From Pseudomonadota bacterium (GTDB lineage Bacteria > Pseudomonadota > Alphaproteobacteria > Caulobacterales > Caulobacteraceae), in NCBI GenBank assembly GCA_023390245.1, contig JAEWDF010000052.1:18962-82961 (forward strand): 64,000 bases of DNA, given 5' to 3'. Shown here piece after piece: positions 1 through 9,978 of this stretch. A program made the position numbers and the translations under genes. The notes under the pieces are model-generated. The model saw only the letters and a program-made list of their open reading frames with translations. It searched no databases and was not told the origin of the DNA. Each line of letters begins with the position of its first letter. Position 1 is the stretch's first letter.

Positions 1-88
1 GGGAAATCCCGCTTCACGCGTATGAGACTTCCGCTCGCCGGGGAATCCGTTAGGTTCCGCGGCTTCCGCAACGGTTAAGAGCACGCGC

Positions 89-1033
89 TTGAGCGACCAC
101 CTGACCCGATCCGTCCTGAAGGCGCCGGACTTCTGGGGGCGCCTGGCGGTGCGGGCCTTCACGCGGAGCTGGGGGCGGGACGTCATGCTCTATACGGGCG
201 GCGTTTCCTTCTTCGCCCTGCTGGCGGTGTTTCCGGCCATCGCCATCCTGATCGGCTTCTACAAGCTGGGCCTGTCGATCGGCCAGGTCAGCGAGCAGGC
301 GGCGGCGCTGGCGGACCTGCTGCCCACGGCGGCGCAGAACATCTTCGAGGACGAGATCGCGCGCCTGACCCGCGCCTCGGCCCGCACGGTCTCGACCCAG
401 AGCGCCTTCGCCCTGATGGTCGGCGCCTATGCGGCCCATAGGGGATTCAAGGCCTTGCTAGCGGGTTTGAACCTGATTCATGATGAGACCGAGCCGCACG
501 GCTTCTTCCGCTTCAACCTGCTGGCCTTCTTCGTCGCCGTATTCGCCTTCGCCCTGTTCACCATCGTCTCGGGCGCCGTGGTGACCGCGCGCATCCTGGC
601 CCATGCGGCCTCGCCCGCCGTCGGCGCGGGCGAGGGCGTGGGGCTGGGCCCCTGGGACACGGCCCTGCCGGCGCTCGGCCTGGCCTTCGGGCTCTCGCTG
701 CTCTACCGCTACGCCATGAGCCACCGTACGCCGGTCGCCTGGCTGCCGTCGATCGTCGGAGGGCTGGTGGCGACGCTGATGTCGGTCGTGTCGTCCTGGC
801 TGTGCGCCATCTACGTCGAGCAGATCGCGCCGCTGGGCGCCACTTACGGTTCGGTCGGCGCCGTGGTGGTGCTGCTGATCTGGCTGTCCTGGAACGTCAA
901 CGCCATCTTCTACGGCGGCGCCTTCGCCACCGAGATGGAGATCGCGGCCAAGGCGAGGGCTGTCGAGGCCGAGCCCGCCGCGGGGGTGGTCAATCTTTCG
1001 GAACGCCGGGCGTCGCGGACGTCTCGACTGTAA
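89..1033 (+). CDS. YihY/BrkB family inner-membrane protein
   Basis: A 314-residue polytopic membrane protein with the YihY/BrkB (formerly 'ribonuclease BN') pattern: a short basic cytoplasmic N-terminus, then about six hydrophobic segments, with the family-like stretches YTGGVSFFALLAVFP near residue 35 and LIWLSWNVNAIFYGG near residue 265. The molecular function of this family is unsettled; the old RNase BN assignment belongs to another protein. The start is TTG at 89; no ATG lies between it and the first membrane segment. The 3' end overlaps the opposite-strand tusA-like gene by 44 bp (990-1033). Membership is clear from sequence character; function is not inferred. Confidence 0.88.
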   Translation: MSDHLTRSVLKAPDFWGRLAVRAFTRSWGRDVMLYTGGVSFFALLAVFPAIAILIGFYKLGLSIGQVSEQAAALADLLPTAAQNIFEDEIARLTRASARTVSTQSAFALMVGAYAAHRGFKALLAGLNLIHDETEPHGFFRFNLLAFFVAVFAFALFTIVSGAVVTARILAHAASPAVGAGEGVGLGPWDTALPALGLAFGLSLLYRYAMSHRTPVAWLPSIVGGLVATLMSVVSSWLCAIYVEQIAPLGATYGSVGAVVVLLIWLSWNVNAIFYGGAFATEMEIAAKARAVEAEPAAGVVNLSERRASRTSRL

Positions 1034-1244
1034 GGCGCAGCACGCCGTCCGGTTCTTCCTCGACCGACAGCAGGCGGCCCCCGACCTGGGCCATCAGATA
1101 GGGCACGTCGATCCGCGCCATCGGATCACTGGCCAGCAGGGCGAACCGCGCGCCCGGCGCCGCGCCGCGCATGGCCTTGGCCAGTTTCAGGCTGGGCGTC
1201 GGGCATCGGTGCCCCCGGGCGTCGATCTTGATCGGGTCGTTCAC
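990..1244 (-). CDS. TusA-like sulfurtransferase / SirA-family protein
   Basis: An 84-residue single-domain protein with the TusA/SirA/YedF signature DARGHRCPTPSLKLAKAM, in which Cys14 is the persulfide-carrying residue. Proteins of this family shuttle sulfur as a persulfide, classically for 2-thiolation of wobble uridine in tRNA, but many paralogues serve other sulfur pathways, so the acceptor here is unknown. The start is GTG at 1244, overlapping the stop of the upstream cinA-like gene in a GTGA four-base junction, so the two are probably translationally coupled. The 3' end runs into the convergent BrkB-like gene. Confidence 0.85.
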   Translation of the reverse strand: MNDPIKIDARGHRCPTPSLKLAKAMRGAAPGARFALLASDPMARIDVPYLMAQVGGRLLSVEEEPDGVLRLTVETSATPGVPKD

Positions 1245-1729
1245 GCCAGTCGGTCCGCCAGCAGCTCCAGCGCTGCGCGCAGGGCGGCCAGGCGGATCGC
1301 CTCCCGGCCCTGGTCATCGAACCGTTCCTCGCGATGGATCAGGCCGCCGGGGCCGACCGCGGCGAAATGCACCAGGCCGACCGGCTTGGCCGCCGTGCCG
1401 CCGCCCGGGCCGGCTACGCCGGTCACTGAAACGGTGACCGCCGCCAGCGACCGCCCCGCCGCGCCCTCGGCCATGGCGCGGGCGACCGCCTCGGACACCG
1501 CCCCGTGCCGGGCCAGCAGGGCCTCGGGCACGCCCAGCATCTGCGTCTTCGCCGCGTTGCTGTAGGTGACGAAGCCCCGGTCGACCGCGGCCGAGGACCC
1601 GGCGATGGCGGTCAGGGCGCCCGCGACCAGGCCGCCGGTGCAACTTTCCGCCGTGGCCAGCATCAGGCCCCGCTCCGTCGCCCTTGCGACGATCTGCTGC
1701 GCCAGGATCGGGATGTCGTCGGGGAACAT
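1241..1729 (-). CDS. CinA C-terminal domain protein (nicotinamide-nucleotide amidohydrolase, PncC type)
   Basis: A 162-residue protein consisting only of the CinA C-terminal (PncC) domain, with the ATAESCTGGLVAGALTAIAG segment near residue 28 and the conserved SVTGVAGPGGGTAAKPVG stretch near residue 105. PncC enzymes deamidate nicotinamide mononucleotide to nicotinate mononucleotide, recycling NAD by-products. The N-terminal molybdopterin-binding-like domain of full-length CinA is absent, as in many proteobacterial single-domain versions. I chose the ATG at 1729 (MFPDDIPILAQQ); the open frame extends further upstream but that part overlaps the divergent gene at 1770 and lacks family similarity. 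Confidence 0.87.
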   Translation of the reverse strand: MFPDDIPILAQQIVARATERGLMLATAESCTGGLVAGALTAIAGSSAAVDRGFVTYSNAAKTQMLGVPEALLARHGAVSEAVARAMAEGAAGRSLAAVTVSVTGVAGPGGGTAAKPVGLVHFAAVGPGGLIHREERFDDQGREAIRLAALRAALELLADRLA

Positions 1730-1769
1730 GGCCTTTCCATAGACCGCGAGTCCGGCTCTAACCAGCGTC

Positions 1770-4052
1770 ATGACCGACGCCGTGGACGCCGTCGCCGCGC
1801 CTGAGGAGAAGCGGGATCGCCTGACGCCGCTGCTGTTCGCCGTCGCCGTCTTCACCTCCGCCTGCCTGGTCTTCGTGGTCCAGCCGATCGCTGCCAGGCT
1901 GGTCCTGCCGACGCTGGGCGGGTCGCCGTCGGTGTGGAACGGGGCCATGGTCTTCTTCCAGACCGCGCTGCTGGCGGGATACGGCTACGCCCACGGCCTG
2001 CAACATATAAGGTCGATGCGAATCCAGGTCGCGGTCCACGTTCTGCTGCTTCTCGCCGCCGCCCTGTTCCTGCCGCTGCGGATCACCGGCGCGCTGGGAG
2101 ATCCGGACCCGTCCGCGCCGGTCGCCTGGCTGCTGGGCGCCCTGGCGCTGTCGGTCGGCGCGCCGTTCGCCGTCCTGTCGGCGACCGCGCCTCTGCTCCA
2201 GGCCTGGTTCGCGCGGGTCCGCGCCGGACGCGCCGACGGCCGCAACCCCTATGTCCTCTACGCGGCCTCCAACCTGGGCAGCTTCCTGGCGCTGCTGGCC
2301 TATCCCGTCGTCATCGAGCCGATGGCCAGCCTGTCGCAGCAGAGATGGGGCTGGAGCGGGGGCTATGTCCTGTTCCTGGCCATGATCGTCGGCCTCGGCG
2401 TCCTGGCGTGGCGCCGCGGCGCGGGCCGGGCGGAGGCGCCCCTGGCGCCCGGGCCGGCCATACCCTGGACCGAGAAGGGCCGGCTGGTGCTCCTGGCGGC
2501 GGTTCCGTCCAGCCTGATGCTCGGGGTGACGGCGCACCTGTCGACCGACGTCGCCTCGGCCCCCTTCCTGTGGGTGATCCCGCTGGCGCTGTATCTGCTG
2601 ACCTTCGTCATCGCCTTCCAGACGCGCCCGGCCATCCCCCTGCCGATCACCCTGGCGCTGCAGGGCGCCATGGGCGCGGCCTGCGCGGCCCTGATCGCCT
2701 TCCGCACGGGCGAGTGGGCGGTCGTCTTCACGGTCAACCTGGCCGCCTTCTTCTTCACCGCCCTGATGTGCCACCAGTTGCTGGCCGCGCGCAGGCCGGC
2801 GCCGGGCCGGCTGACGGAATTCTATCTGCTGCTGTCGCTCGGCGGCGTGGCGGGCGGCGCCTTCAACGCCCTGATCGCGCCGACGATCTTCAACATGGTG
2901 TGGGAATATCCGCTGGTGCTGGTCGCGGCCGCTCTCCTGAGGCCATGGGGGCGGGACGCCTTCAGGCCCTGGCAGATCGCCGCCATGCTGGCCGGCGTCT
3001 TCGTGGCCCTGACGCCGCCGATCGCGCTGGAGGCCATGCGCTACGATCCCGCCTTCCGCGCCATGGTTCCGGAAGGCCAGATGGTGCGGATCGCCCAGGC
3101 CATCCTGGGCGTCGCGGCCCTGTTCGCCTTCCTGGCGCGGGACCGGGCGATCCTGTTCGCCATCGTCATCGCGACCATGACCTGGTCCGGCTATCACATC
3201 GCGCGCGGTTATGACTGGGCCCTGTCCGAGCGCAGCTTCTTCGGCGTGATGCGGGTGGCCACGACGCCCGATCCGGCCATGGGCGGGCCGGTCCATGTGC
3301 TGATGCACGGCACCACACTGCACGGCGCCCAGGCGCAGGCGCCGCGGCATCGATGCATGCCGACCCTCTATTACGCGGTCTCGACGCCGCTGGGCCAGGC
3401 GGCGCTGAAGACGCAGGAACGGCGGCCGGACGGCGCCGTGATCGGCGTGGTCGGCCAGGGCTCGGGCGCCATGGCCGCCTACAAGCGCGAGCAGGATCGC
3501 CTGACCTTTTTCGAGATCGACCCGATGGTGGACCGGCTGTCGCGCGACCCGCGCTGGTTCAGCTTCATCGACGGCTGCGCCGAAGGGCCGGTGCGGACCG
3601 TGCTGGGCGACGCCCGGCTGACCATGGCGCGCGAACCGGCGGGCGCCTACGACCTGCTGATCATCGATGCCTTCAGCTCCGACGCCGTGCCGACGCACCT
3701 GCTGACGGTCGAGGCCGTCCGTGGCTACCTGCGGCTGCTGAAGCCGGACGGCGTGGTCGTCCTGCACCTGTCGAACCGGAACCTGGAGATCACCCTGCCG
3801 GCCGAGGCCGCCGCCCAGGCCCTGAGCGCGCCCAACCTGCACCAGATCTATATCGAGCGGCCGGAGAGCCCGGACATGGCCGAGGCTTCGACCGAGGCCC
3901 TGCTGATCGGCAAGGGCGAAGCGGCCATGGCGCCGTTCCGCCAGGACCCGCGCTGGCGCGCCCTGCAGCCGACGACGGTGCGGCCCTGGACCGACGACTA
4001 TGTGAACCTGTTCGGCGCCCTGGTCCGCCAGTGGGAGTATACGGTCAGATAG
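1770..4052 (+). CDS. Membrane-bound spermidine synthase-like protein (fused MFS/SpeE type)
   Basis: A 760-residue fusion. Residues about 20-500 hold a series of hydrophobic segments resembling the MFS-like N-terminus of this family, and residues about 520-730 hold a SpeE-like Rossmann domain with [13 protein letters not shown], an acidic loop [17 protein letters not shown], and [18 protein letters not shown]. Members are annotated as fused MFS/spermidine synthase, but polyamine synthesis has seldom been shown and the substrate here is unknown. No speD-like decarboxylase is nearby. The gene is divergent from cinA (40 bp apart) and its last 8 bp overlap the convergent ispDF gene. Confidence 0.85.
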   Translation: MTDAVDAVAAPEEKRDRLTPLLFAVAVFTSACLVFVVQPIAARLVLPTLGGSPSVWNGAMVFFQTALLAGYGYAHGLQHIRSMRIQVAVHVLLLLAAALFLPLRITGALGDPDPSAPVAWLLGALALSVGAPFAVLSATAPLLQAWFARVRAGRADGRNPYVLYAASNLGSFLALLAYPVVIEPMASLSQQRWGWSGGYVLFLAMIVGLGVLAWRRGAGRAEAPLAPGPAIPWTEKGRLVLLAAVPSSLMLGVTAHLSTDVASAPFLWVIPLALYLLTFVIAFQTRPAIPLPITLALQGAMGAACAALIAFRTGEWAVVFTVNLAAFFFTALMCHQLLAARRPAPGRLTEFYLLLSLGGVAGGAFNALIAPTIFNMVWEYPLVLVAAALLRPWGRDAFRPWQIAAMLAGVFVALTPPIALEAMRYDPAFRAMVPEGQMVRIAQAILGVAALFAFLARDRAILFAIVIATMTWSGYHIARGYDWALSERSFFGVMRVATTPDPAMGGPVHVLMHGTTLHGAQAQAPRHRCMPTLYYAVSTPLGQAALKTQERRPDGAVIGVVGQGSGAMAAYKREQDRLTFFEIDPMVDRLSRDPRWFSFIDGCAEGPVRTVLGDARLTMAREPAGAYDLLIIDAFSSDAVPTHLLTVEAVRGYLRLLKPDGVVVLHLSNRNLEITLPAEAAAQALSAPNLHQIYIERPESPDMAEASTEALLIGKGEAAMAPFRQDPRWRALQPTTVRPWTDDYVNLFGALVRQWEYTVR

Positions 4053-5187
4053 CGGCCGGCAGGTCGACCGTCGCCACCGCCTGGGCCGCCAGGCCTTCGC
4101 CGCGGCCGGTGAAGCCCAGACCCTCGCTGGTGGTCGCCTTGACGCTGACGGCGTCCAGCGGAAGCGACAGTAGTCCTGCGATGCGCTCGCGCATGGCCAG
4201 GCGGTGCGGCTTCACCTTCGGCCGCTCGCAGATCAGGGTCACGTCGACATTGACGATCCGGCCGCCGCGGGTCGCGACCATCTCGGCAGCGTGCAGCAGG
4301 AACTGGTCCGAGGCCGCGCCCTTCCACTTCGGGTCCGAGGGCGGGAAGTGGTCGCCGATGTCGCCCTCGGCGATGGCGCCCAGCAGGGCGTCGGTCAGGG
4401 CGTGCAGGCCCGCATCCGCGTCGGAATGGCCGATCAGGGTCTGGTCGTGCGGAATCTCCACGCCGCACAGCCAGACCGCGCCGCCCGGTCCCCAGCGGTG
4501 CACGTCATAGCCGGAGCCGATGCGGGTCTGGCGCGGCAGCAGGGCCTCGGCCATGGCGAAATCCTCCGGATAGGTCAGCTTCGTCAGGCGCGCGTCGCCG
4601 TCGACCAGGGCGACGCGGCCGCCGTGGCGCTGGACGACCACGGCTTCATCGGCCGCCGCTTCGTTTCCCGGCCAGGCGGCGTAGGCGGCCTCGATCACCC
4701 CGCGACGGAAACCCTGGGGCGTCTGGGCCCGCCACAGGCCCTCGCGCTCGACCACGCCGGCCATGCGGCCTTCCTCGCCGCGCCTCAGGCTGTCGGCCAC
4801 CGGAAGGACGGGCAGGGCGCCATCGGCGGTCTTCAGCGCTTCCAGCACCCGGGCGATCACCATCGCGGACAACAGCGGCCGCGCGGCGTCGTGGATCAGG
4901 ACCGGTCGATCCGGCGGACAGCCGAGGGCGGCCAAGCCGTTCCGCACCGATTCCGCCCGGTCCGCGCCGCCCGTCGCCGTGCGCCATCCGTCCAGCCCCG
5001 CCAGGGCGTCCCGCGCGCGCGTCTCCGATCCGGGCGTCACCACCACGACCAGTTCGGATGCGCCGGCCGCCAGCAGGGCCTCGGCCGACCAGCGCAGCAC
5101 CGGCTTGCCGCCCAGCGCGCGCCACTGCTTGTCGCCGCCCGCACGCGACCCGCCGCCCGCCGCGACGATGATGCCGGAAAATTCCAT
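4045..5187 (-). CDS. ispDF: Bifunctional IspD/IspF enzyme of the MEP isoprenoid pathway
   Basis: A 380-residue fusion. Residues 1 to about 220 are IspD (2-C-methyl-D-erythritol 4-phosphate cytidylyltransferase), with the nucleotide-binding [18 protein letters not shown] start and [10 protein letters not shown]. Residues about 225-380 are IspF (2,4-cyclodiphosphate synthase), opening with [11 protein letters not shown], whose Asp and His bind the metal, followed by [19 protein letters not shown]. Alphaproteobacteria commonly carry this fusion; the two steps are not consecutive in the pathway (IspE acts between). The ATG at 5187 gives the canonical IspD N-terminus. It is divergent from dusB. 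Confidence 0.96.
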   Translation of the reverse strand: MEFSGIIVAAGGGSRAGGDKQWRALGGKPVLRWSAEALLAAGASELVVVVTPGSETRARDALAGLDGWRTATGGADRAESVRNGLAALGCPPDRPVLIHDAARPLLSAMVIARVLEALKTADGALPVLPVADSLRRGEEGRMAGVVEREGLWRAQTPQGFRRGVIEAAYAAWPGNEAAADEAVVVQRHGGRVALVDGDARLTKLTYPEDFAMAEALLPRQTRIGSGYDVHRWGPGGAVWLCGVEIPHDQTLIGHSDADAGLHALTDALLGAIAEGDIGDHFPPSDPKWKGAASDQFLLHAAEMVATRGGRIVNVDVTLICERPKVKPHRLAMRERIAGLLSLPLDAVSVKATTSEGLGFTGRGEGLAAQAVATVDLPAAI

Positions 5188-5251
5188 GGCGGCCTTCTAA
5201 GCGCCGCCGTCATGCTTGACGAGGGGCCTTTCGATGCGGCGAAAGGCGCAG

Positions 5252-6307
5252 ATGAGCTCAATCCTCCAGATCGGCGACGTGCGCGTGCCCGGCCGGGTGT
5301 TGATGGCGCCGATGACCGGCGTCACCGATCTGCCGTTCCGCGTCCTCGCCTCGCGCCTCGGCGCCGCCTATGTCGCCACCGAAATGGTCGCGGCCAGGGA
5401 GTTGGCGCGGGAACGGCCGGACGTGGTACGCCGCGCGGCGGTCGGCGACGGCCTGCCGCTGACCGTCATCCAGCTGGTCGGGCGCGATCCGGGTGCGATG
5501 GCGCAGGGCGCCCGCATGGCCGAGCGCGCCGGCGCGGACATCGTCGACCTGAATTTCGGCTGCCCGGCGAAGGAGGTCACCGGCGCCGCCGCCGGTTCGG
5601 CCCTGATGCGGACGCCGGACCTGGCCTGCCGCATCATCGAGGCGGCGGTCGGTGCGACGACGCGGCCGGTCACGGTCAAGATGCGCCTGGGCTGGGACGA
5701 CGACAGCCGCAACGCCGCGGACCTGGCGCGCCGGGCCGAGGCGCTGGGCGTCAAGGCCGTGACGGTCCATGGCCGCACCCGCAAGCAGTTCTACACGGGT
5801 CATGCCGACTGGGACGCGGTGGGCGAGGTGAAGGCCGCGGTCGGCGTGCCGGTCATCGTCAACGGCGACATCGTCACGGCGGACCAGGCGCGCGAGGCGC
5901 TGGCGCGTTCGGGCGCGGACGGTCTGATGCTGGGACGCGGCGTCTACGGCCGGCCCTGGCTGGCGGCGCACCTGGAGCAGGCCCTGAACGACGGCGCCGT
6001 CCTGGCGGAGCCCGACCGCCAGGACCGGCTGGCCATCGTCCTGGAGCACCTGCGGGCGTCGATCGCCTTCTATGGCCTGCCGCTGGGATTGCGCATGTTC
6101 CGCAAGCATCTGGGCTGGTACATCGAACAGGCGCCCTGGCCGGCCGATCCGCAACACCGGCGCGAGGCGAAGGCAAGAATTTGCCGTATCGACGATCCAT
6201 TGGCGGTCGAAGCCGCCATGATCGGTCTCTGGTGGCCGGATTTGCCAAGGAATGCGAATTCCTCTGTTGAAAATGCGCCACGGTTGACGGAGAGTGCTGT
6301 GGCATGA
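5252..6307 (+). CDS. dusB: tRNA-dihydrouridine synthase B (NifR3)
   Basis: A 351-residue FMN-dependent TIM-barrel enzyme that reduces uridine in tRNA. Visible signatures are VLMAPMTGVTDLPFR near residue 17, the catalytic-Cys motif LNFGCPAKEVTGAAAGSAL (Cys104), VKMRLGWDD, and TVHGRTRKQFYTGHADW. I prefer the ATG at 5252 (MSSILQIGD), preceded by GAAAGG at suitable distance; an in-frame ATG at 5234 and a TTG at 5216 are alternatives. The stop overlaps the ntrY ATG by four bases (ATGA). In many alphaproteobacteria nifR3/dusB precedes ntrBC and then ntrYX; here it runs straight into ntrY. Confidence 0.94.
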   Translation: MSSILQIGDVRVPGRVLMAPMTGVTDLPFRVLASRLGAAYVATEMVAARELARERPDVVRRAAVGDGLPLTVIQLVGRDPGAMAQGARMAERAGADIVDLNFGCPAKEVTGAAAGSALMRTPDLACRIIEAAVGATTRPVTVKMRLGWDDDSRNAADLARRAEALGVKAVTVHGRTRKQFYTGHADWDAVGEVKAAVGVPVIVNGDIVTADQAREALARSGADGLMLGRGVYGRPWLAAHLEQALNDGAVLAEPDRQDRLAIVLEHLRASIAFYGLPLGLRMFRKHLGWYIEQAPWPADPQHRREAKARICRIDDPLAVEAAMIGLWWPDLPRNANSSVENAPRLTESAVA

Positions 6308-8559
6308 CGGATACGCCCTCAGATTTCGCCTCTCGCGCCGACGCCGCGTCGGACGAGACGCCGTTCTGGGGATTGATCGACGCGGACCGGGCGCGGGCGG
6401 TCTTCGGCCTGGCCTATTTCGTCGCCATGGCGGTCACGGCCGCCGCCATCTGGCTGGTCGCCGTGGCTCCTTCGGGCGGCTCGGGCGGATCGACCAGTCA
6501 GGTCGTTCTGTTCGTCCTGCTGGCCAATCTGGCGCTGATCGCCTTCCTGGCCTTTCGCGTCGGCCGGCGGGTGCTGGCCCTGGCGCGCGGGGTCCACGAG
6601 GCCGGGTCGCGGCTGCATCTGCGCTTCGTCGCCCTGTTCTCCGCCGTGGCGCTGATCCCGGCGGTGCTGATCGCCCTGGTGTTCGGCGTCCTGGTCAACC
6701 GGGGCGTGGACCAGTGGTTCAGCCAGAATGTACAGGCCTCGGTGGAGAACGGCGCGATCGTCGGGCGCGCCTATATCGCCGACGTCTCCCGCTCGATGGA
6801 CGCCGACCTGGTGACCATCTCGGACCAGCTTTCCAGCGCGCGCGACCTGTTCGGCAACCGCATCCGCTTCACGGACGCCCTGGCCCAGGTGGGCGAGATC
6901 TTCGGCTATCCCGGCATCTACATCCTGAATGGGGAGGGCGAGGTGCTGGCCCGCGCCGAGACCCCGGCCGCCCCGCCGTATCTCGCCCCGCCCAGATCCT
7001 ATCTGGAAGCGGCGGCCCAAGGCGGCCAGCCGCCGCAGGATGTGACGCAGCATCCGGACGCGGTGCGTTCCATCATCGCCCTGCCGGCCTATGGCGACGC
7101 CTATCTCTATGTGGTCCGTCCGCTGGAGGAGGGGCTGGTGGCGCGGATGAACACCTCGGCCCAGTCGATCCAGGCCTATCGCGAGGCCCAGGAGAGCCGC
7201 GCGCGAATCCAGTCGGCCTTCATCCTCAGCTATCTGGAGACGGTGCTGCTGATCCTGGTCGGGGCCGTGTGGCTGGGCATGTCGGCGGCCAGCAGCATCT
7301 CCGCGCCGATCGGCCGCCTGGTGAAGGCGGCCGGCCAGGTCGCCGGCGGCGACTTCACCGCGCGCGTGGACGGGCAGGGCGCGCCTGGCGAGATCGCCAC
7401 CCTGTCGGACGCCTTCAACCGGATGACCGACGACCTCCAGGCGCAGCAGACCGCGCTGAAGGCCGCCAGCGACGACGCGCAGGACCGCAGCCGCTTCATC
7501 GAGACGGTGCTGTCCGGCGTCAGCGCCGGCGTGATCGGCCTGGACCGGCGCGGACGGGTCTCGGCCATCAACGACAGCGCCCTGCAACTGCTGCACATCG
7601 AGGAAGACGAGGTGCTGGGGCGCGAACTGGCGACCCTGTCTCCGGAACTGAGCGACCTGGTTCGCCGCGCCGAGGCGCACATCGAGGAGGACATCGACCT
7701 CAGCCGCGACGGCGAGACCCGCCGCCTGCGCGTGCGCATCGAAGGCGGATTCGGCGGCGAGATGGTCCTGACCTTCGACGACATCACTCGCCTGGTGACC
7801 GCGCAGCGCAACGCCGCCTGGCGCGACGTGGCGCGACGCATCGCCCACGAGATCAAGAATCCCCTGACGCCGATCCAGTTGTCGGCCGAGCGCCTGCGCC
7901 GCAAGTACCGAGGCAAGGTCGACGATGTGGAGGTCTTCGACCGCTGCACCGAGACCATCATCCGCCAGGTCGGCGACATCGGCCGGATGGTCGATGAATT
8001 CTCCTCCTTCGCGCGCATGCCCGCGCCGCGCTTCGCGCCCGAGGATCCCGCCGAGATGCTGCGCGAGGCGGTTTTCGCCCAACGCGTCGCGGCGCCCGGC
8101 GTGGTGGTCCGGATGGACGAGCCGCTGCCTCGGACCACGCTGCAATGCGACCGCCGCATGGTCGGCCAGGCGCTCGTCAACATCCTCAAGAACGCGGGCG
8201 AGTCCGTCGCCGCGCGCCGCCTCGCCGCCGGAGAGCCCGAGGCGTCCGACGCGGTCGGGATCGTCGTCTCCCTGACGCTGCGCGACGGCCAGGCGCTTTT
8301 CGCGGTCGAGGACGACGGGGTGGGCCTGCCAGCCAAGGACCGCGACCGCCTGGCCGAGCCCTATGTGACCACGCGCGAGAAGGGCACGGGCCTGGGCCTG
8401 GCCATCGTCAAGCGCATCTGCGAGGACCATGGCGGCGAGCTGAAGCTGGCCGATGCGGAGGCCCTGCGCGGCGCGCGGGTCTGCCTGACTTTTCCCCTTA
8501 ACACCGGCGACGCCGACGGCGGCGTGGAGCGCAGGCCCCACGCCGCCGTCGCCGAATAG
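6304..8559 (+). CDS. ntrY: Sensor histidine kinase NtrY
   Basis: A 751-residue membrane kinase with NtrY architecture: transmembrane segments near 33-53, 67-85 and 107-129, an extracytoplasmic region to about 300, a further membrane segment near 303-322, HAMP at about 323-375, a PAS-like domain at about 385-490, then HisKA with the H-box RIAHEIKNPLTPIQLSAERL (phospho-acceptor His515), and an ATPase domain with NILKNAGES, DDGVGLP and TGLGLAIVKRI. NtrY phosphorylates NtrX and has been linked to nitrogen, redox and envelope responses in alphaproteobacteria; the signal here is unknown. It is coupled to dusB upstream and lies 9 bp before ntrX. Confidence 0.93.
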   Translation: MTDTPSDFASRADAASDETPFWGLIDADRARAVFGLAYFVAMAVTAAAIWLVAVAPSGGSGGSTSQVVLFVLLANLALIAFLAFRVGRRVLALARGVHEAGSRLHLRFVALFSAVALIPAVLIALVFGVLVNRGVDQWFSQNVQASVENGAIVGRAYIADVSRSMDADLVTISDQLSSARDLFGNRIRFTDALAQVGEIFGYPGIYILNGEGEVLARAETPAAPPYLAPPRSYLEAAAQGGQPPQDVTQHPDAVRSIIALPAYGDAYLYVVRPLEEGLVARMNTSAQSIQAYREAQESRARIQSAFILSYLETVLLILVGAVWLGMSAASSISAPIGRLVKAAGQVAGGDFTARVDGQGAPGEIATLSDAFNRMTDDLQAQQTALKAASDDAQDRSRFIETVLSGVSAGVIGLDRRGRVSAINDSALQLLHIEEDEVLGRELATLSPELSDLVRRAEAHIEEDIDLSRDGETRRLRVRIEGGFGGEMVLTFDDITRLVTAQRNAAWRDVARRIAHEIKNPLTPIQLSAERLRRKYRGKVDDVEVFDRCTETIIRQVGDIGRMVDEFSSFARMPAPRFAPEDPAEMLREAVFAQRVAAPGVVVRMDEPLPRTTLQCDRRMVGQALVNILKNAGESVAARRLAAGEPEASDAVGIVVSLTLRDGQALFAVEDDGVGLPAKDRDRLAEPYVTTREKGTGLGLAIVKRICEDHGGELKLADAEALRGARVCLTFPLNTGDADGGVERRPHAAVAE

Positions 8560-8568
8560 CGAGGCGAG

Positions 8569-9978
8569 ATGAGAGCAACGGGATCCGATATTCTGGTCGT
8601 CGACGACGAGGCCGACATCCGGGACCTGGTGTCCGGGCTGCTGGAGGACGAGGGCCATTCAGTCCGGACGGCCGCCAACTCCGACGAGGCCCTGGCGGCC
8701 ATCCGCGCGCGCAAGCCCAGCCTGGCGATCCTCGACATCTGGATGCAGGGCGGCGGCCTGGACGGCCTGGAACTGCTCGAGGTGGTCAAGGAACTGGACG
8801 CCGACCTGCCGGTGGTCATGATCTCGGGCCATGGCAATATCGAGACGGCGGTCACCGCGCTGAAGCGCGGCGCCTACGACTTCATCGAGAAGCCGTTCAA
8901 GTCGGATCGCCTGGTCGTCGTGGTCGAGCGGGCCATCGAGGCGGCGACCCTGAAGCGCGAGAATCGCCGCCTGCGGGCCCAGACCATGACGCCTTCGGGG
9001 CTGATCGGCCGTTCGCCCGCCGCCCAGGCGCTTCGCAACACCATTTCGAAGGTGGCTCAGGCGAACAGCCGCGTGCTTATCTCCGGACCGCCCGGCTCCG
9101 GCAAGGAACTGGTCGCGCGCCAGATTCACGAGGGCAGCCCGCGCTCCCGGGCCGAGTTCGTGGCCATCTCCGCCGCCGGCATGACGCCCGAACGGCTGGA
9201 TGTCGAACTGTTCGGCGAGGAGGGCCAGGACGGCCGTCCACGCAAGATCGGGGTGTTCGAGCGCGCCCACAACGGCACCCTCTATCTCGACGAGATCAGC
9301 GACATGCCGCGCGAGAGCCAGAGCCGCGTGCTGCGCGTCCTGGTCGACCAGCGGTTCCGCCGCGTCGGCGGCGAACAGGACGTCCAGGTCGATGTGCGCG
9401 TCGTCACCTCGACCTCGCGAGACCTGAAGGCCGAGATCGCCGAAGGCCGGTTCCGGGAGGATCTGTTCCACAGGCTGAACGTCGTGCCGATCCGCGTGCC
9501 GGCCCTGTCGGAACGCCGCGAGGACATCGCCGAGCTGGTCGAGTATTTCGTCGAGACGATCAGCGCCTCCCAGGGCCTGCCTCGCCGCATGGTCGGGGAG
9601 GACGCGGTGGCAGTGCTCCAGGTGCATGCCTGGCCCGGCAATATCCGCCAGCTCCGCAACAACATCGAACGGCTGCTGATCCTGGCGACCGGCGACCCGG
9701 CCGAGCCGATCACCGCCGACATGCTGCCGCAGGAGGTCGCCACCTCCAACGGCGGCTCGGCTCCGTCGCTCAGCGCCGAGCGCACCATCGCCCTCCCGCT
9801 GCGCGAGGCGCGCGAGGTGTTCGAACGGGAATATCTGGCCGCCCAGATCATGCGTTTCGGCGGCAACATCTCGCGCACCGCGGCCTTCATCGGCATGGAG
9901 CGCTCGGCGCTGCACCGGAAGCTGAAGTCGCTGGGCGTCTCTCCGGCGCGGGGCGGAGAAGAGGAAGACGTCGCCTGA
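8569..9978 (+). CDS. ntrX: Response regulator NtrX (NtrC-like, without the GAFTGA loop)
   Basis: A 469-residue regulator: receiver domain (1-120) with acidic pocket DDE at 12-14, phospho-acceptor Asp56 in LDIWMQ and Lys108 in the KPF motif; AAA+ domain with Walker A GPPGSGKE (173-180) and Walker B TLYLDE (237-242); and a C-terminal Fis-type helix-turn-helix near 428-452 (GGNISRTAAFIGMERSALHRK). The segment between ELFG and GVFERA that normally carries GAFTGA, the sigma-54 contact, is replaced by an unrelated charged stretch (215-228), so sigma-54 activation is unlikely. AGGCGAG precedes the ATG. Its stop overlaps the following gene by one base. Confidence 0.93.
   Translation: MRATGSDILVVDDEADIRDLVSGLLEDEGHSVRTAANSDEALAAIRARKPSLAILDIWMQGGGLDGLELLEVVKELDADLPVVMISGHGNIETAVTALKRGAYDFIEKPFKSDRLVVVVERAIEAATLKRENRRLRAQTMTPSGLIGRSPAAQALRNTISKVAQANSRVLISGPPGSGKELVARQIHEGSPRSRAEFVAISAAGMTPERLDVELFGEEGQDGRPRKIGVFERAHNGTLYLDEISDMPRESQSRVLRVLVDQRFRRVGGEQDVQVDVRVVTSTSRDLKAEIAEGRFREDLFHRLNVVPIRVPALSERREDIAELVEYFVETISASQGLPRRMVGEDAVAVLQVHAWPGNIRQLRNNIERLLILATGDPAEPITADMLPQEVATSNGGSAPSLSAERTIALPLREAREVFEREYLAAQIMRFGGNISRTAAFIGMERSALHRKLKSLGVSPARGGEEEDVA

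Noticed and set aside
1758..3842. 694-codon minus-strand frame opposite the spermidine-synthase-like gene
   Set aside because: Gln/Arg/Asp-rich repeats of low complexity typical of reverse frames in GC-rich DNA; no domain.
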